A program made the translations under genes and the position numbers. The notes under the pieces are model-generated. The model saw only the letters and a program-made list of their open reading frames with translations. It made no database searches and was not told the origin of the DNA. DNA of 64,000 bases from Helichrysum umbraculigerum (lineage: Eukaryota > Streptophyta > Magnoliopsida > Asterales > Asteraceae), in assembly GCA_949592205.1 (NCBI GenBank), contig CATIUR010000003.1, positions 145,801,259-145,865,258 on the forward strand, given 5' to 3'. This document shows, in pieces, positions 23,685-36,869 of this stretch. Every line of letters begins with the position of its first letter. Position 1 is the first letter of the stretch.

Positions 23685-26600
23685 ATGAGACAACAGAATA
23701 TGTCGTACACTGGTCCAATGCTTGATGTGGAACCACAACAAGTTCATCATCATCATTCAGAACAAGGTATGGTACCTTATGGTGGGGTAACATCTTTTCG
23801 GCAGCCTTATAATACTCCTACAATATTACCACCTCCAAGACACTTTGATCCTCATTACCTGCCCGAAAATCATGGGCACCTGTCCTACGTGATGACCCAA
23901 TACAACAGGGAACATTGCAATACATTCATGCTACCTTCACCTAGTGTAGGAGTTTTCTCTGTTCCAGTTAATAGCCATATGGTTCATGGTGGTCAAGCGG
24001 TTCAAGCAGTACCTATTCCTTGGTTGGACCAGCATACATGGAATCATTCTCATGGTGTGCCTTTTCTACAAGGTATCTGATGATTCTAAATGCTTTCTAT
24101 ATTGTTTAGTTTGTGTTTTTTTTTTTCTTTTTCTTTTTGTTATGCTAATTTCTCAGAAAATGATTGGATATGGATAAAAAAATGATCATATCGAATCCTC
24201 ATTCACTTTTATAGGATAAAAATATGGATATATATATATATATATTGCGTATGCATGTAAACGTTGCTTGACTTTTGATGGTCATTAGATGAACAGTGTG
24301 GTAATATCAATGATAAAGGACATATTGGGTAATGGCAGATGTATATAGGTTTTGTTTGGGTGTCAAATAGTACGTGTATACTAATCATATTACATTATTT
24401 GTCCATAGATAACTGCTACAATTTCTTTCTGGTTAAGATTTGAATCCAGATTCAGCACTCTTTCTATTAGCAATCATAATAGGTAACTGTAAAATTGGTT
24501 TGTCTCTCATGAAGCACTTTAATTATGTCCTTATTAGAGCCATGTAAACATGTTAGATATTTGATGAATACTTAGACATTTTGAGGAAACTACATTGCAT
24601 ATCAAAATTTTCATTTATAACGCATGAATGAAAAGTATTAATTTCTGAAAAGATATATTGTCAAAATATGTTGATTTTCATGTATTCATCCAAATGTTAT
24701 CTCAGGATGTATAAATGCAGCCGGTATCGACGCTGCGACAATGGGGCTTCATAGATCTCAAATCCCAGCCATTAGTAGAAACTCTATGCCTTTAATGCAT
24801 CCTCGTCCTGTCAGACCTCCTCATGGGTCCCACAATGTTTATCATCCATCCCCAGCCCGACCACCACCTTTGCCGCCAGCGCAAGCCCAAAACATGGACA
24901 GTCATTTGCAATTGACATCAACTTCACTTAGGAATCATACTGGCACCTCCACAGCAAATCCTTTTCAGAACGGTATTGATTCAGGGCCTAGTTCTGTGCC
25001 CATACCCCCACCACCACCTGGCCTTAGGGAGTACGAGGCTCATCAGCGGGAATTGACGTTCGGCTTAACTTTAGGGCATCATAGCTTTGGTAATCTGAGA
25101 GTTCTTCCTCAAGATGTAATATTTTTTCTCTCTCTCTCTCTCTACACACACCAAACTATGATGAATTTGCCCTTCATTTTTTGCAAGAATAATGGTTGTT
25201 TTGCAGCAAATAGCCGAAAATGATGATTAAAAAAGTCAACCACCGTTAATTTGTTATTAAAAGTACTATCTTTGTTTATTAAGTGTCACCACTTTCACCA
25301 ACTCACATGTTTGACGGATACAGAGAGTTCAATCGTTGATCTTTCCGATTTTTACAAAGTAAGTTGATCATCACTTTCATAACAATATGCACTTGGATTT
25401 AGGCCACATGTCTTATGAGGTAAGTTAAAGAATGACTTTTAAACTCTTATTGAGTTAAGCATTAGGGGTATGAGGTTAGTTAGAGTGGATTCTGGCACGA
25501 GCTCGGAAAGATTAAAAAACGTTATTCTCAGGTTACAACTAAAGAAGAATTAAATTATTTAGTACTAGCAGAGTAATTACTCAACTTTCTTTGTTTTTCC
25601 CCACATGCATACATTAATAGAACGCTGATTAATCTAACAATTAGGTTTTGCACTTTTGCATAATCATGTGAATGACATTACCTATCACCTTTTCTTTTCA
25701 ATCCCTTCCAATAAACATCTTTCCATATGTTTCTGTACTAGCATTAGTTGACCTGACCATTTATAAATAACTATGGAGTTCCTTTTTAGTTCTTATATTT
25801 TATTTGTGCTATACCATCATAACAAAATTTCCCGTTTTCCTTTCAATGCAGGAGCTTCTTGCACTAGGTGAACAGATTGGCAGCGTTGACTCAGGCTTGT
25901 CAGATGATTTTATTGCCGACCATCTAAGAACGAGAACATTTTCAAATCTTGAAGATCTAGCACTTGGTGTTGAAGAACCTAATTTATGTGTAATATGTCA
26001 GGTATTTCTTAAAAAGTCTTGTTAATTGAGCATATAATAACTTTGAGTTACCTTTCTGAACATAAATACTCTATCTGTTGTCATAAACTTATACAGGTGT
26101 TTAGACAGCTCATAGAAATGAGTGATCAAAGCTTTCAATGTATCTTGCTTTAATTTTGTTGCCATAAAGCCCATATTGTTTTACAAAAGTGAAATGTTCT
26201 GACTTATTTTTGATACATTGTAAAAATTCGATGAAAAGAGGCACTTCTTGTCTAAAATCACTTATTCCTGCATAAATATTGTAATAATTTTCGTCAAAAC
26301 TGTGGTTTGCTTGTGACGTAAGGCCAAACTTGATGGTTTGGAAAGGTTTTACTTTGAAATGGTAGTTTTTTATGTTAATAGCTGAAACTAACAAACAGGG
26401 GCGGATGTGATGTTTACCATGGGGTGCCATGGACCCCCATGAAGCTGGCCCAATTGATGGTAAATGTATCACAAATATTACTTGGCCCCCAAGCCCAAAT
26501 ATTTATGGCCCCCAAACTTAACCTCCCAAGCCCAAATATTTTTGGTAACCTTAGTTGAAAACATGGCTTGGCCCACTTCATATTAATATCAAAAAATTAA

Positions 26601-27686
26601 AACCTCGGAAGGTATGTCGATATATGCTCCTGTCAAATTACTTTTTTTTTTTGCTCAACATGTCACCGTCTCTTTTAAAGTCACAATTTGACATTTTTTA
26701 GATCCAACTTCTATACTAGTATTTGTTTTCTTCTTTATTATTATTATTATGAGATGTACATTAGTATCACTTGCAATTAAGGAATAACTTTTTGTAAGTT
26801 GTAATTTTTAAATTTTGATTATGAATTTGATGACCAAGTTACTATTTTCAAACACTACATACTTCTTTTTGGCTATGTAATTAGTGCTATAATGTTGTTT
26901 AGATTGCTTTTAGCTATTTTTGACTTAGTTTAGCTAGTTTTCAGACATAATTTATGTTGTTTTCGCTGTTTATATGTTGTTTGTTTAGTTTTTAAGCCAT
27001 CTAGGTGTTATTTGACTCGTTTAAGGCATCTTTTGATGCTTTTTAGAGAAAATATGTTGTCTAGAGCTAATCCGTTGTTACTTGATATTGTATCCCTGCA
27101 TATCTTTAGTTTTGCTTTCGTTTTCATAATTTTTTGCGTTGTTTTTGCAATCTTAAACTTATATAGTAATTATTTTAGGCCCCCCGCGAAATAAATTCCT
27201 GGATCCGCCACTGACTAACAAATGATGGAACTAAGTTGGTGAAGGGGCATTTTTAGTATTTGTGCTCTTTGGGATTGATACGAGTTATAACTAAACATTT
27301 GGTTATATCTTTTTCCATCATTATCCGTGGATAGGTCATATTTTAATCAGTTATAGTGGATTCATAATCTTTGTCTTTCTTTCTCTTATAATTTCAAGTC
27401 ATGTAAGTGGGACCTAGAATGATATTCAAGATGTGTAGGATGTAAACATAGAGAGTGCTATGGATTCGAGCTGAATATCTTTCCATTCACATGACCAATT
27501 CCTGTTCCCCTTTTTTGTCCACTAACTGGATCGTGTGAATTGATTTTGGTTATGCAGATGGAGTTTGATGATCAAGAAAAGATCGGAATGCTGGATTGTT
27601 GGCATGAGTACCATGAAGAATGTATCAAAAAGTGGTTGATCGTGAAAAACAACTGCCCCATTTGCAAATCCAGAGCACTTACCTAA
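23685..27686 (+). CDS. RING-H2 E3 ubiquitin ligase, MBR1/2-like
   Basis: Four coding exons: 23,685-24,072, 24,706-25,115, 25,852-26,001 and 27,558-27,686. All have GT-AG borders and matching phases and give 358 residues. The first two-thirds are low-complexity, rich in Pro, His, Ser and Asn with proline runs, as in plant MBR/RHG1A-type ligases. A conserved block ELLALGEQIGSVDSGLSDD (from about residue 267) precedes the C-terminal RING-H2: CVICQ, then CWHEYHEEC, then CPIC, i.e. the C3H2C3 zinc ligands are complete, and the protein ends 7 residues later. RING-H2 proteins pass ubiquitin from an E2 to a substrate; the Arabidopsis MBR relatives act on MED25, which cannot be assumed here. The intron after CVICQ splits the RING and contains a hAT-like insertion. 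The start ATG is the first in the exon. Confidence 0.88.
26396..27213. mobile_element. hAT-like element in the last intron of the RING gene
   Basis: The ends CAGGGGCGGATGTGATG and CTGGATCCGCCACTG form an inverted repeat (CAG[G/T]GGCGGAT). Identical flanks actaacaaa at 26,387-26,395 and 27,214-27,222 give an 8-9 bp target duplication. The interior is AT-rich with no transposase. It lies 344 bp upstream of the last coding exon. Confidence 0.82.
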
Positions 27687-28831
27687 ACAGACAGTGCTTT
27701 CTTTCTTATAAGTTATGGTAAATATCGAAGTTTGATGTCTTTTGTCGTTTTAGAGATGCAACTGTTAATAACCGTCTAAAGCGTCCTATGTGCTGGCTAT
27801 AATACCCCCTTAATCTTGTTCAAAGGCTTTTCTGTATAGACTTCTTTTTGCTGACCAGTTTACTCACCGAAGTGATTGGTGGTGTTTAACCTTGGGGTAG
27901 GTGTGTTTTTGTATATTTTGGTACATATAATGTGGATGCTAGTGATTTTGTATATATGGCTAGTTTTAGACTTTTAGATGATGCGAACTTGCCTTTTTGT
28001 TGATTTAGTTGATGCTGCATAAGAAATTTATATTCTCCTGTGCATCTTAAAACACACAAGACAAGATCACATGCTGTTTATATTTTGCAGCGTCATGTGG
28101 TGTTTAATATTTTAATGTATATTAAATTGTTATTCAAGAGAACATGTGTAGATACTAAATTGTGATTTTGAAGGTCTTTTAGTGATGTTCGAAATGCAAT
28201 CATTACCGTCTGATTGTCACATGGTTGTAAGTTAAAACTTAAAACAGTGGTCCAATTTCTCATTATTGTATTGAGCTATAACTTTTAAAGTTGCCATAGT
28301 TGCATAAATCTAAGAAGGGACTGATCTAAATGAGTTTTTGAGCACTTGTAACTGATTTATCTTTGCCTTTTAGGTCTCAAAGAAACCAAGCTTGCTGCAC
28401 AATGTGTTATTTTGGATTTTTGAACAAGTGTAGATGTTTAATTGTCACGAAGCCAGATCGATTCTTTAGGGTATTGTTTAACAACCAACAACCTTATGAA
28501 TGACTAGAATTTCCTTTTGGAACAAAATAATCAAACCAGCTTCACTAAACAAAAGACTGAAAAATTAGTACAAATGATAATCAACTAATTGTATAATTGG
28601 TAGCCTTCTTTTCAATTTCTCCACTTGAAAAACACAAAGCAAATGAACGATGGACTTCGATTTTCTTTTTAAAAAAACTCATGAACAGAATGTCATTTTT
28701 TTGCCTTCCTTCTTTCTCTACAAACTCAGATCGCAATAATAATGAGAAAAGATCTTGATCTGTTAAAGGAAATTTTAGGATCTAACAAATGATGGAACAA
28801 TTTAGAGACTTGTTAAAAGTTTACTCTTAGT
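27687..28831. other. 3' UTR of the RING gene and intergenic DNA
   Basis: AT-rich; the first few hundred bases are the probable 3' UTR. No other coding or repeat signal recognised. Confidence 0.4.
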
Positions 28832-29110
28832 GAAGAGAACTTATAGGAGAAGAAAATTGCATCCCATGCTTCCTTGAGGTCATGGGTTCAAATCGTGCCA
28901 TGGGTATTATACTTCATAAAGGTACCTACCACCAATGAAGCGCATGACCCACAACGTTAAGGCTTAATCGGCGCGAGTTCCGACTCGAACGTTGTGGTAT
29001 ATGTGATGGAGGTGATTTGGCCGGGGATGTTGGACCTTGTGAGGGGTTCGGTCGTGCTCTATTGAAATATGGAGCGGCTCCAGTGGGTAACCCAAATACC
29101 CAAAAAAAAA
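28832..29110 (+). mobile_element. tRNA-derived SINE (probable)
   Basis: Contains a good pol III B box (GGTTCAAATCG, 28,885-28,895), a GC-richer body unlike its surroundings (about 28,930-29,095) and an A-rich tail (caaaaaaaaa, 29,101-29,110). The A box is weak (cttagtgaagag, about 28,828). No target duplication identified, so the 5' end is approximate. Confidence 0.6.
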
Positions 29111-29600
29111 TTATTTAGAATTTAGGCCTAAATTTTAGGCATATTAGCATTACTCGTAGGAGAAATTTCGAAAACAATTTAGCATTTACTCGTATAAATG
29201 AAAGAGCTAACAAACGAATTCAGTGACTCATTGAATGTCAAACAAACAATCTCTTAAATATTAAAAAAATTCGTAGAAATCACATATGTTACTTAAAAGA
29301 GTCTTATACCCCTAGCAGGATCATTGCCAAATTCAATCATTGTCTTGCCTTCAAGAATCAAGACTATAGTTTATAATTTATACTCTGTCGATCAATTTGC
29401 AGGCTCAAACTCATTTCCAGAACCAACATTCCAATTTACTTCCAGAATTCGTCTCAAATCCTGAAAAAAAAAAAAAAAAAAAAAAAAAGCAATCCAACAG
29501 ATACGTTATAAATACTCCACTGCATTTAACAACTAGTAAAGAACAAACATTGATCAATAACTTCAAGTAGAAAAGACCAGCGTTGGTATACTTACGCTTC

Positions 29601-32063
29601 TTAAGCAGAGCAGCAACCAACTTTCTTCACAGCAGAGACATCATCCTTTGATCCCACATTGATAGTTTGTCCTTTAGGCAGAGCTGAAGAGTCATTAGCT
29701 GCATCAAGTGCTTTCCGGCTAACAACGTGATATATTTGAGTAAGGACTTCTGTGAAAGCGGTTTCAACATTCAAAGCCTCCAGAGCTGATGTCTCCATAA
29801 AATAAGTGTTTTCCTTTTCAGCAAAGGTCTTTGCCTCCTCTGTAGGAACAGCACGCAAGTGTCGCAAGTCGGCCTTGTTTCCTACTAGCATGATCACAAT
29901 GTTTGAGTCAGTGTGGTCCCGTAGCTCTTTCAACCATCTCTCAACGTTCTCAAAGGTAACATGGCGTGATGTATCATATACAAGCAAAGCACCAACGGCC
30001 CCTCTGTAGTAGGCACTTGTAATTGCACGGTACCTTAAGTTACACAAGAGAACACAGTCCCAATAAATTAGACTAATAAAGAAGGAATTTTGCAAAAAAG
30101 AATATATGGCGGAGGTGGCAATTTGGACCCATGCAGCCTCAAACAGGTCCCAGGAAAGAAGAAGAAGAAGAAGAAGAAAGTGAAACGGGATGAACTAGTT
30201 CACAAGTCCTGCAAATTATACTTATGATGCATACATCCTTGATCCTCTTATAGACTAAAGCATTATATTCAATTATTCAGATTACTATTGGGATAATATG
30301 GTTTTGGTTATCATATTAAGTATTTAAGGCATTATACATTTAGTAGAATAGTTATTCTAATGTATCGTAACATGGTTGCAGTTCAACTCCTACTAAAACA
30401 TCACATGTTAAGAACTGTACCTATTTTGACCAGCTACCAAACATGTCACCCATTTTTCCACTACATCTACGCATATAAAGAACAAGAAGTAACAGTCATT
30501 CATGTACTTGGTAGATAAACAACTTATGAAATGCTTTTCTGAAATTCACACAGAGATGGTTTCTACAACAATACCAACCTGTGCTCTTCTGTGGAAAAGG
30601 AATAACGTTACTTGTTGCTAACCTCATACAATAGAGTATAGACAAAATATACTATTTGTAGGGATTAAAGTTTTGACTCACAATCACCACATCAAACTTG
30701 CAACACAGCATGAATGGCCATCCAATAATGTGGATTTTATACCTTATATCTTCTTCACTCAAAGGATAAAAAAGAACCAACTAGGTATGCCACTATGCTG
30801 TATGTATCTTCTTTCTTATTTAAAGGGAAGATTTTTACTCAGTTGTCCATGTCCTCGAAACAATATAGCTTTAATTGTTTCGTTATGTATTAAACTTTAC
30901 ACTTATTACTATTGTATGACTCGAACTTTGAAAACTTCTATTGTATGTATTGAACTTGTAAATATCGTCTATTGTATGTTTACTTTCCTTTTTGGGTAAA
31001 GCTAAAATTGGAAAGTTTCCGTTTTTGTCAATGTCAAAAAAAGGAAAGTGTACATACAATAGATGAAATTTACAAGTTCAATACATACAATAGAAGTTTT
31101 CAAAGTTCGACTCATACAATAGTTAAAAGTGTAAAGTACAATACATAACGAAACAATAAACCCAACAATATAACCTCATAGCCTAAAACTTGGAGAGCCT
31201 CAGTTGGTTGGTACCATCAGCCCAAAGAACTCCAGGTTAACTAGGTATATGCATAAATTGATGAATTCTATCTTATCGCTACGATATCATCACACACATA
31301 GTATTACCACTAACTTCATACATCAACTGATTATTTATTTACCAATATGCATTATTGTTACGAGCTACTTCTAGGAATTTCATATCACCTAACAAGCACT
31401 TAGAGTTCCAATGTAGTTAACTTACAACTATGACAACGCTGTAGTTAACGCTATATCAAAATTACAATCCTTTGCATGTAGCCAACAATTTAAACCTGTT
31501 CTAGAACACAAACTCGTAGGCACGATTCCCTTGTCCATCCTAGAACACGCTATGCTTACAACTTCCACATGTGCCGAAATTTTCATATCATTTCAATTTC
31601 AATTCTGAGGTAACAACTAAGTATACTGAAATGACATCACACAAGCATAATTGTAACTGTATACATGATTTCAGATGCACAATTCACACCAATTAACCCC
31701 TGGGATCACCACAATAACGTTATAAACCCTAGAAAAAACATCAATTATCATAGATCGAGATCTTAATGTGAATAAAAACAATAATTGAAACCCGCAGCTT
31801 CATTTCTAAGAAATTAATTGAAAATTATATAAGAAAGAAAACCTTTCTTGACCAGCAGTATCCCAAATCTGAGCTTTAACAATTTTATCATCAACACGAA
31901 TGGATCTGGTAGCGAATTCAACTCCGATGGTTGACTTAGATTCGAGATTGAACTCATTTTTAGCAAATCTAGAAAGTAAATTTGATTTGCCGACACCGGA
32001 ATCGCCGATAAGGACTAATTTAAAGAGGTAATCGTAGTCATCGTCGGCTCTGTAAGCCGCCAT
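29601..32063 (-). CDS. RABA1-type (Rab11) small GTPase
   Basis: Two exons on the minus strand, 32,063-31,843 and 30,033-29,601, joined within the Arg codon of DTAGQER, give 217 residues, the usual Rab length. Visible G motifs: P-loop GDSGVGKS (about residues 20-27, followed by NLLSRF as in plant RABA), switch I with STIGVEF, DTAGQE, NKAD and ETSAL. The C-terminus CCSA is a dual-cysteine geranylgeranylation signal. The N-terminus [15 protein letters not shown] matches the RABA1 subgroup. The protein is expected to cycle GTP/GDP on trans-Golgi/recycling endosome membranes and direct secretory and cell-plate traffic (family knowledge). All motifs are intact. The 1.8 kb intron contains a hairpin repeat. 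The exact RABA1 subtype is not decided. Confidence 0.95.
30871..31160. repeat. Foldback repeat in the Rab intron
   Basis: Left arm from attgtttcgttatgtatt (30,874) and right arm ending aatacataacgaaacaat (about 31,157) are complementary for roughly 120 bp around an approximately 50-bp loop. Each arm has three copies of ctattgtatg. No target duplication resolved. Probably a MITE; transcribed antisense to the gene's own orientation it would fold equally well. Confidence 0.75.
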
Positions 32064-32923
32064 TTGATTTTGATATGAATTGATAGGATAGAAACAGGTG
32101 AAAATAGATATAGATTTTTTGTATGTATTTTAGATTAAGTTTGTGGTTGGGGGGTTGATGCTAAGTACTGCTTATGGGGGGCGATCAATGAGATCGTGTT
32201 GACAAGCTTCACGAGATAGGCGCGGCCTACGCGTTGTTTCGAAATTCAAGATTCAATACTCATTTACATATACTATTAGATTTTTTATTTTTATTTATTT
32301 AATTAGAAAATTGATAACAATAGAGCTATTGGCTTTCCCTTAAGACGTCCTGACATGCATCACAATATGTATTCTGAATATACTAAATTTTTTGTCCCCC
32401 TAAATTTTTAGTTAAGGTACAATTATTTTATATATGTTCAAACATTTTAATGAAAACCCTTATAACTTTCGTTAACAAAACTCATTTTATTTGATACTCC
32501 CGTTAATATTTCTCTCATTCTCGGGATTTGATTTTGAACCCATACTTATTGTTAATTTGATTGTGGGTCTCAAAGAAAAAGGATCAATAAACAATAAACT
32601 CAAATGACAAAATCTAACTTCAAATGACTAGTTTGATACTTGCAGATCAATGAAACGTCATGTGAAGGACGACATGGATAGTAATTGAATGTGATATAAC
32701 AGCAAACAAATATGTTTGTTGATGATGCACAGCAAATATATGATTTCATAAAATTGTTGGTTGGTGTGATGGTGTCACCAACTAAGGTAATTATAGAATA
32801 GATTTGTAATTTTTTGATGACAATTTATTTGTGCACATATCACACGTGGATGATAATTTACTGATCTGTATCATACGGATTGTATATTCTCGTCCTCATG
32901 TTGAAGTGTGATGTTAGAAAATT
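32064..32923. other. Promoter side of the Rab gene and intergenic DNA
   Basis: The first approximately 100 bp are probable 5' UTR of the minus-strand Rab gene. The rest is AT-rich with no coding signal; no TATA box assigned. Confidence 0.35.
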
Positions 32924-33978
32924 GGGAAAATCACAAATTTGATCATTTGACCAAACTCCTTTAACAAAATAATCCATTGACTTTTGTTTTTAACAAACTA
33001 ATCCACAAATTCGCGCTATAATAGACGTGCACGGCGCAACACAATTAAATAAAGCAATTAAATCATTTAATTAACAAAAGTCAGAATTTAAGCCAATCAG
33101 TAAACACCACGTGCACGTACAAAAATTGAGGCGGGCGACACGGACATGACAAGGGGCGCGACTGATTTGACGTTGCTACGGTCCTTCCTAATCATATTTA
33201 ATGTATAATATGTTTCCTATCTAATTAACGTAGTATTTCGTTTTTCTTTGATAACTTTTTTTGTACAATGTTTAAAATAATTCCGAATATATATTCATCA
33301 TCAGTGTAATTTTATCTACATTTCGACATAAATTTTATCGTCATATGTTATATATTTCACGAAAGCATTTTTTTAGTCTCGAAATCAACTTTATTTTATA
33401 TCAAAATGTATTTAATGAAAGCATTTTCTTACATATGTTATAATATAAATCTAAATGTACAACTATGACCAGTTTATTTTTATCTACATTTTAATATATC
33501 AAAAAGTTGATTTCGAGACTAAAAAAATGTTTTCGTTAAATACGTAACATATGACAATAAAATTTATGTCGAAATGTAGATAAAATTACACTGATCATGA
33601 ATATATATTCGGAATTATTTTAAACATTGTACAAAAAAAGTTATCAAAGAAAAACGAAATACTACGTTAATTAAATAGGAAACATATTATATACTTCGTA
33701 TTAAATATGATTAGGAAGGACTGTAGGAACGTCAAATCAGTCGCACCCCTTGTCATGTCCATCGCGCCGAGCCCAGTTCTTGTACGTGCACGTGGTGTTT
33801 ACTGATTGGCTTAAATTCTGACTTTTGTTAATTAATTGATTTAACTGCTTTATTTAATTGTGTCGCGCCGTGCACATCTATTATAGTGCGAATTTGTGGA
33901 TTAATTTGTTAAAAATAAAAGTCAATGGATTATTTTGTTAGAGGAGTTTGATCAAAAGATCAAATTTGTGATTTTCCC
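32924..33978. mobile_element. 1,055-bp near-perfect foldback element (Mutator-like)
   Basis: Starts GGGAAAATCACAAATTTGATC-like (first bases gggaaaatcacaaattt) and ends with the inverted copy. The two arms (32,924 to about 33,390 and about 33,505 to 33,978) are complementary over about 470 bp each with few mismatches, leaving a loop of about 115 bp. Flanks tagaaaatt (32,915-32,923) and taggaaatt (33,979-33,987) are a 9-bp target duplication with one mismatch. No coding region. Arms carry paired cacgtgcacgtac / gtacgtgcacgtg. Confidence 0.88.
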
Positions 33979-34101
33979 TAGGAAATTTATCCTTTTAAAT
34001 TTAGTACACCCAAACTTGTAGATTTTAAAGGGAATCACATCATCATCATAAAAATTACCAACTTTTTTCTTCTTCTATAAATAAAAAAGGAATTTAATGT
34101 A

Positions 34102-36134
34102 TGTAACATCCATTCCTCGGGTCTGGTAGTATTTTAATATTTTCTGATGGTGAATTATTTTTTATTGTGTCAGAAAATAGTTTCGGTGTGTTTTAGTCAA
34201 ATAAATGAGGAAAAGAGTCAGATACTTTATTGTGACTAATAAATTATTAAATGTTTTAATTTAATTCAGTTGACGGTAAAATAAAATAGTTTTTCCCCGC
34301 AAATGGTTTTTAAGTTCCAGACAATTATAAGTACGAGGAATGAAATTAAATCATTTATATTGCATACTCACAGGGTTAAGTCGGTTTTGTGAATATCTAT
34401 CCCCACATATACATATGTACGTACAGGAACATTATAACCCTAGATCAATTCATGAAATTATTTCATAACACTAAATTGAAGCTTCCAAACTCAAATTCAA
34501 GCTTCTCTAATCAGCATAAACAAGGTATGATCATGTGTTCTTCAATTTCTATAACCTAAAATTGGCGTTTTTGGGGTTTTAGCTAATTGAGGGATTAAAA
34601 TCCGAATTTAAGGTTTGAAATCGTTAAATTGATGTTACTTAAGCTTAATTATGGTGATGATTAACATTAATTAAGCTAAGGGTTGCGAAATTGATTAGGT
34701 GTTTTTTAATTTTATGATGATTATGATGAGTTTGATGGATTAACGATGTTAATCCGAAATTAAAGCTTGATATTAGTTAAAGTAGTATTAATAAGTGTTA
34801 ATAAGATGGTTAGTAACCTTAATCTAACCAAAACGTGGATTAATCAAGTTATATGAATTGTAATCCAAGTGGATTTTGTGAAAAGTGTGATGATTAAGTG
34901 TTAATTCACCTTAATTGGTAACAAGATATGTTGTTATAGTGTTAATAGTGAATTAGTAAATCAAGTTTTTAATCATTAAAACTAAGATGATCATGAGAAT
35001 GATCATGGGTTAATAATGAAATAATGGATATTTGAATCAAGTATAATCAATTCTATGTGAATGATAGATTGATGATTTAGATTAGTTAAGTATAATTTCA
35101 TAATTACTAAATAGGTGTTGAGATATATGAATCCATATAAGTATGGATTGAATAATGGTAATTATGATGATTGTGTTAATTCATAGGAACTGAGTAATTT
35201 GGAATTGTTGGTATAAATCTATTGGAGTGATGTTATATAGATTTTGAGACAAGTGACTAACTTGTGTTATTCTGTTGTATTATCAGATATGGAGAAGACT
35301 CATTAGACTGCTGAGTGGACGACTGAGGTATTCGGTGAGTGGATCTATAAACCTCAGTGTGATTTAGTTGTAACAGGTTTGGTTACAACGGGTAAACGTA
35401 TTATTATTGATTCAGTTGCCATGATTATTTTGGTTTAATAATAATACTATTGATAGACTGTTAGTCTGATATGATACATAAGGAGTATGTAGCTATGTGA
35501 TCACTTGTTGTATTGCCTTTGGGCACCAGTTGATTCAGAGGCCAGCAGACATCTGAGCTGGGCTTGGGTTTGTTATATTGTTGGATAACACAGGGTCTTA
35601 GTACAAGTATTATTGTTGTAGCATGTGTTATTTGGGTTATAGCACCAAGTAGTCGGTTAAACCTCTGTATGGGCCTGCATTGGTTTTAAAGTGTTCTTTG
35701 AGAGGGTGGTACCTCAAGAACCGCCGGTCCTCTTTGACGCTAGTTGATTGTGATGTGATAAGTTGTAAACAGGTGTGTAGTGTGCATATGGTTATTTGTT
35801 GTGCACAAATTTGTTATGCTAAGTTGGGCTGTTGTTTATTGATTTACTCACTTAGATTTACGCTAATCCCCCACATTAACACTTCTTGTATGATTGATTA
35901 TAATAAGGGTGGGCAAGAAGACGACACTAGAATGGAATGTTTGACAAATGAGTGTTTACTCTGATCTTGATTTGATAAAATCAACGTGTCTTTGGAATTA
36001 TATAACACCTATGTTGTAAAGTTTGAGGTTAAAGAAAACATATTTATGTACATTTTATATGATATATGTTTTAAATATACACTTCCGAGTCACAATTATT
36101 ATTATAATCGTTTAGTGAAATGAGGGGTGTTATA
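34102..36134 (+). mobile_element. Solo LTR (same family as 60,472 element)
   Basis: Starts TGTAACATCC and ends GGGGTGTTATA, flanked by the 5-bp duplication atgta (34,097-34,101 and 36,135-36,139) with no internal region, i.e. a solo LTR left by recombination. Internal blocks match the LTR at 60,472-62,452, for example atatggagaag..ctcatt followed by cggtgagtggatct and cctcagtgtgatttagttgt (35,287-35,373 versus 61,599-61,687). The 94-codon open frame at 35,680 lies inside and is not supported as a gene. Confidence 0.85.
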
Positions 36135-36139
36135 ATGTA

Positions 36140-36869
36140 AGACAACGTGCAAATCACTCCGGTGTCCAAAAAAAAAAACTACGTATGATGATACAAGATA
36201 ACAAATGTGTTTGGGCAACTTTGGTATACAAATAAGGAAGCTGATATCGATATTATTATTAGTTTAATCCTTTATGATGCTATTATGTAGTATTATTTTA
36301 TTCTACTTATACTAAAGTTTTAACAATTCATTTCACATATTTTAATTTCTACACAATATAAATTCATTGTCTCATATTCGACCGTGTTTAACAAAAGTCA
36401 CATGTGAGTCGTTACATCGATCATAAAGTATCTAATAATTGGTTACATCATGTTACATACATTTCTAAAACAAAAATCGTGACTCTAAAACTTAGCATTA
36501 CACACCGGTTAATCATTGACAAATCCATTGAGAACACCCAATATGATACCGTCACGGTTCACTGCTATTGTTGAATGATATGTTACGTTTGTATTGTGCC
36601 GTTATTTTTGCTAATATAAATAAAGTATTACCTTTATATAATTCATAATAAATTCTTCTTATATAATATACAAATATTTATTATTGATAAACTGTATTTC
36701 ATGGCAATTGATAATCCTTACTTTAAACCAAGGAATAGTAATATACTTCAAGGGTTTTGCTAACGAAAGTCCTTAAGGTTTTTATTAAAACATTGAGATA
36801 GCATAAAGGATTTGTACATTTGCCAAAAATCAGGGGTTAAAATAAATTCAAAGGTAAACATAGAGTTAA
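36140..36869. other. AT-rich intergenic sequence
   Basis: No coding, repeat or RNA signal recognised between the solo LTR and the Helitron. Confidence 0.35.

Noticed and set aside
35680..35964. 94-codon plus-strand open frame
   Set aside because: Lies inside the solo LTR; no motif.
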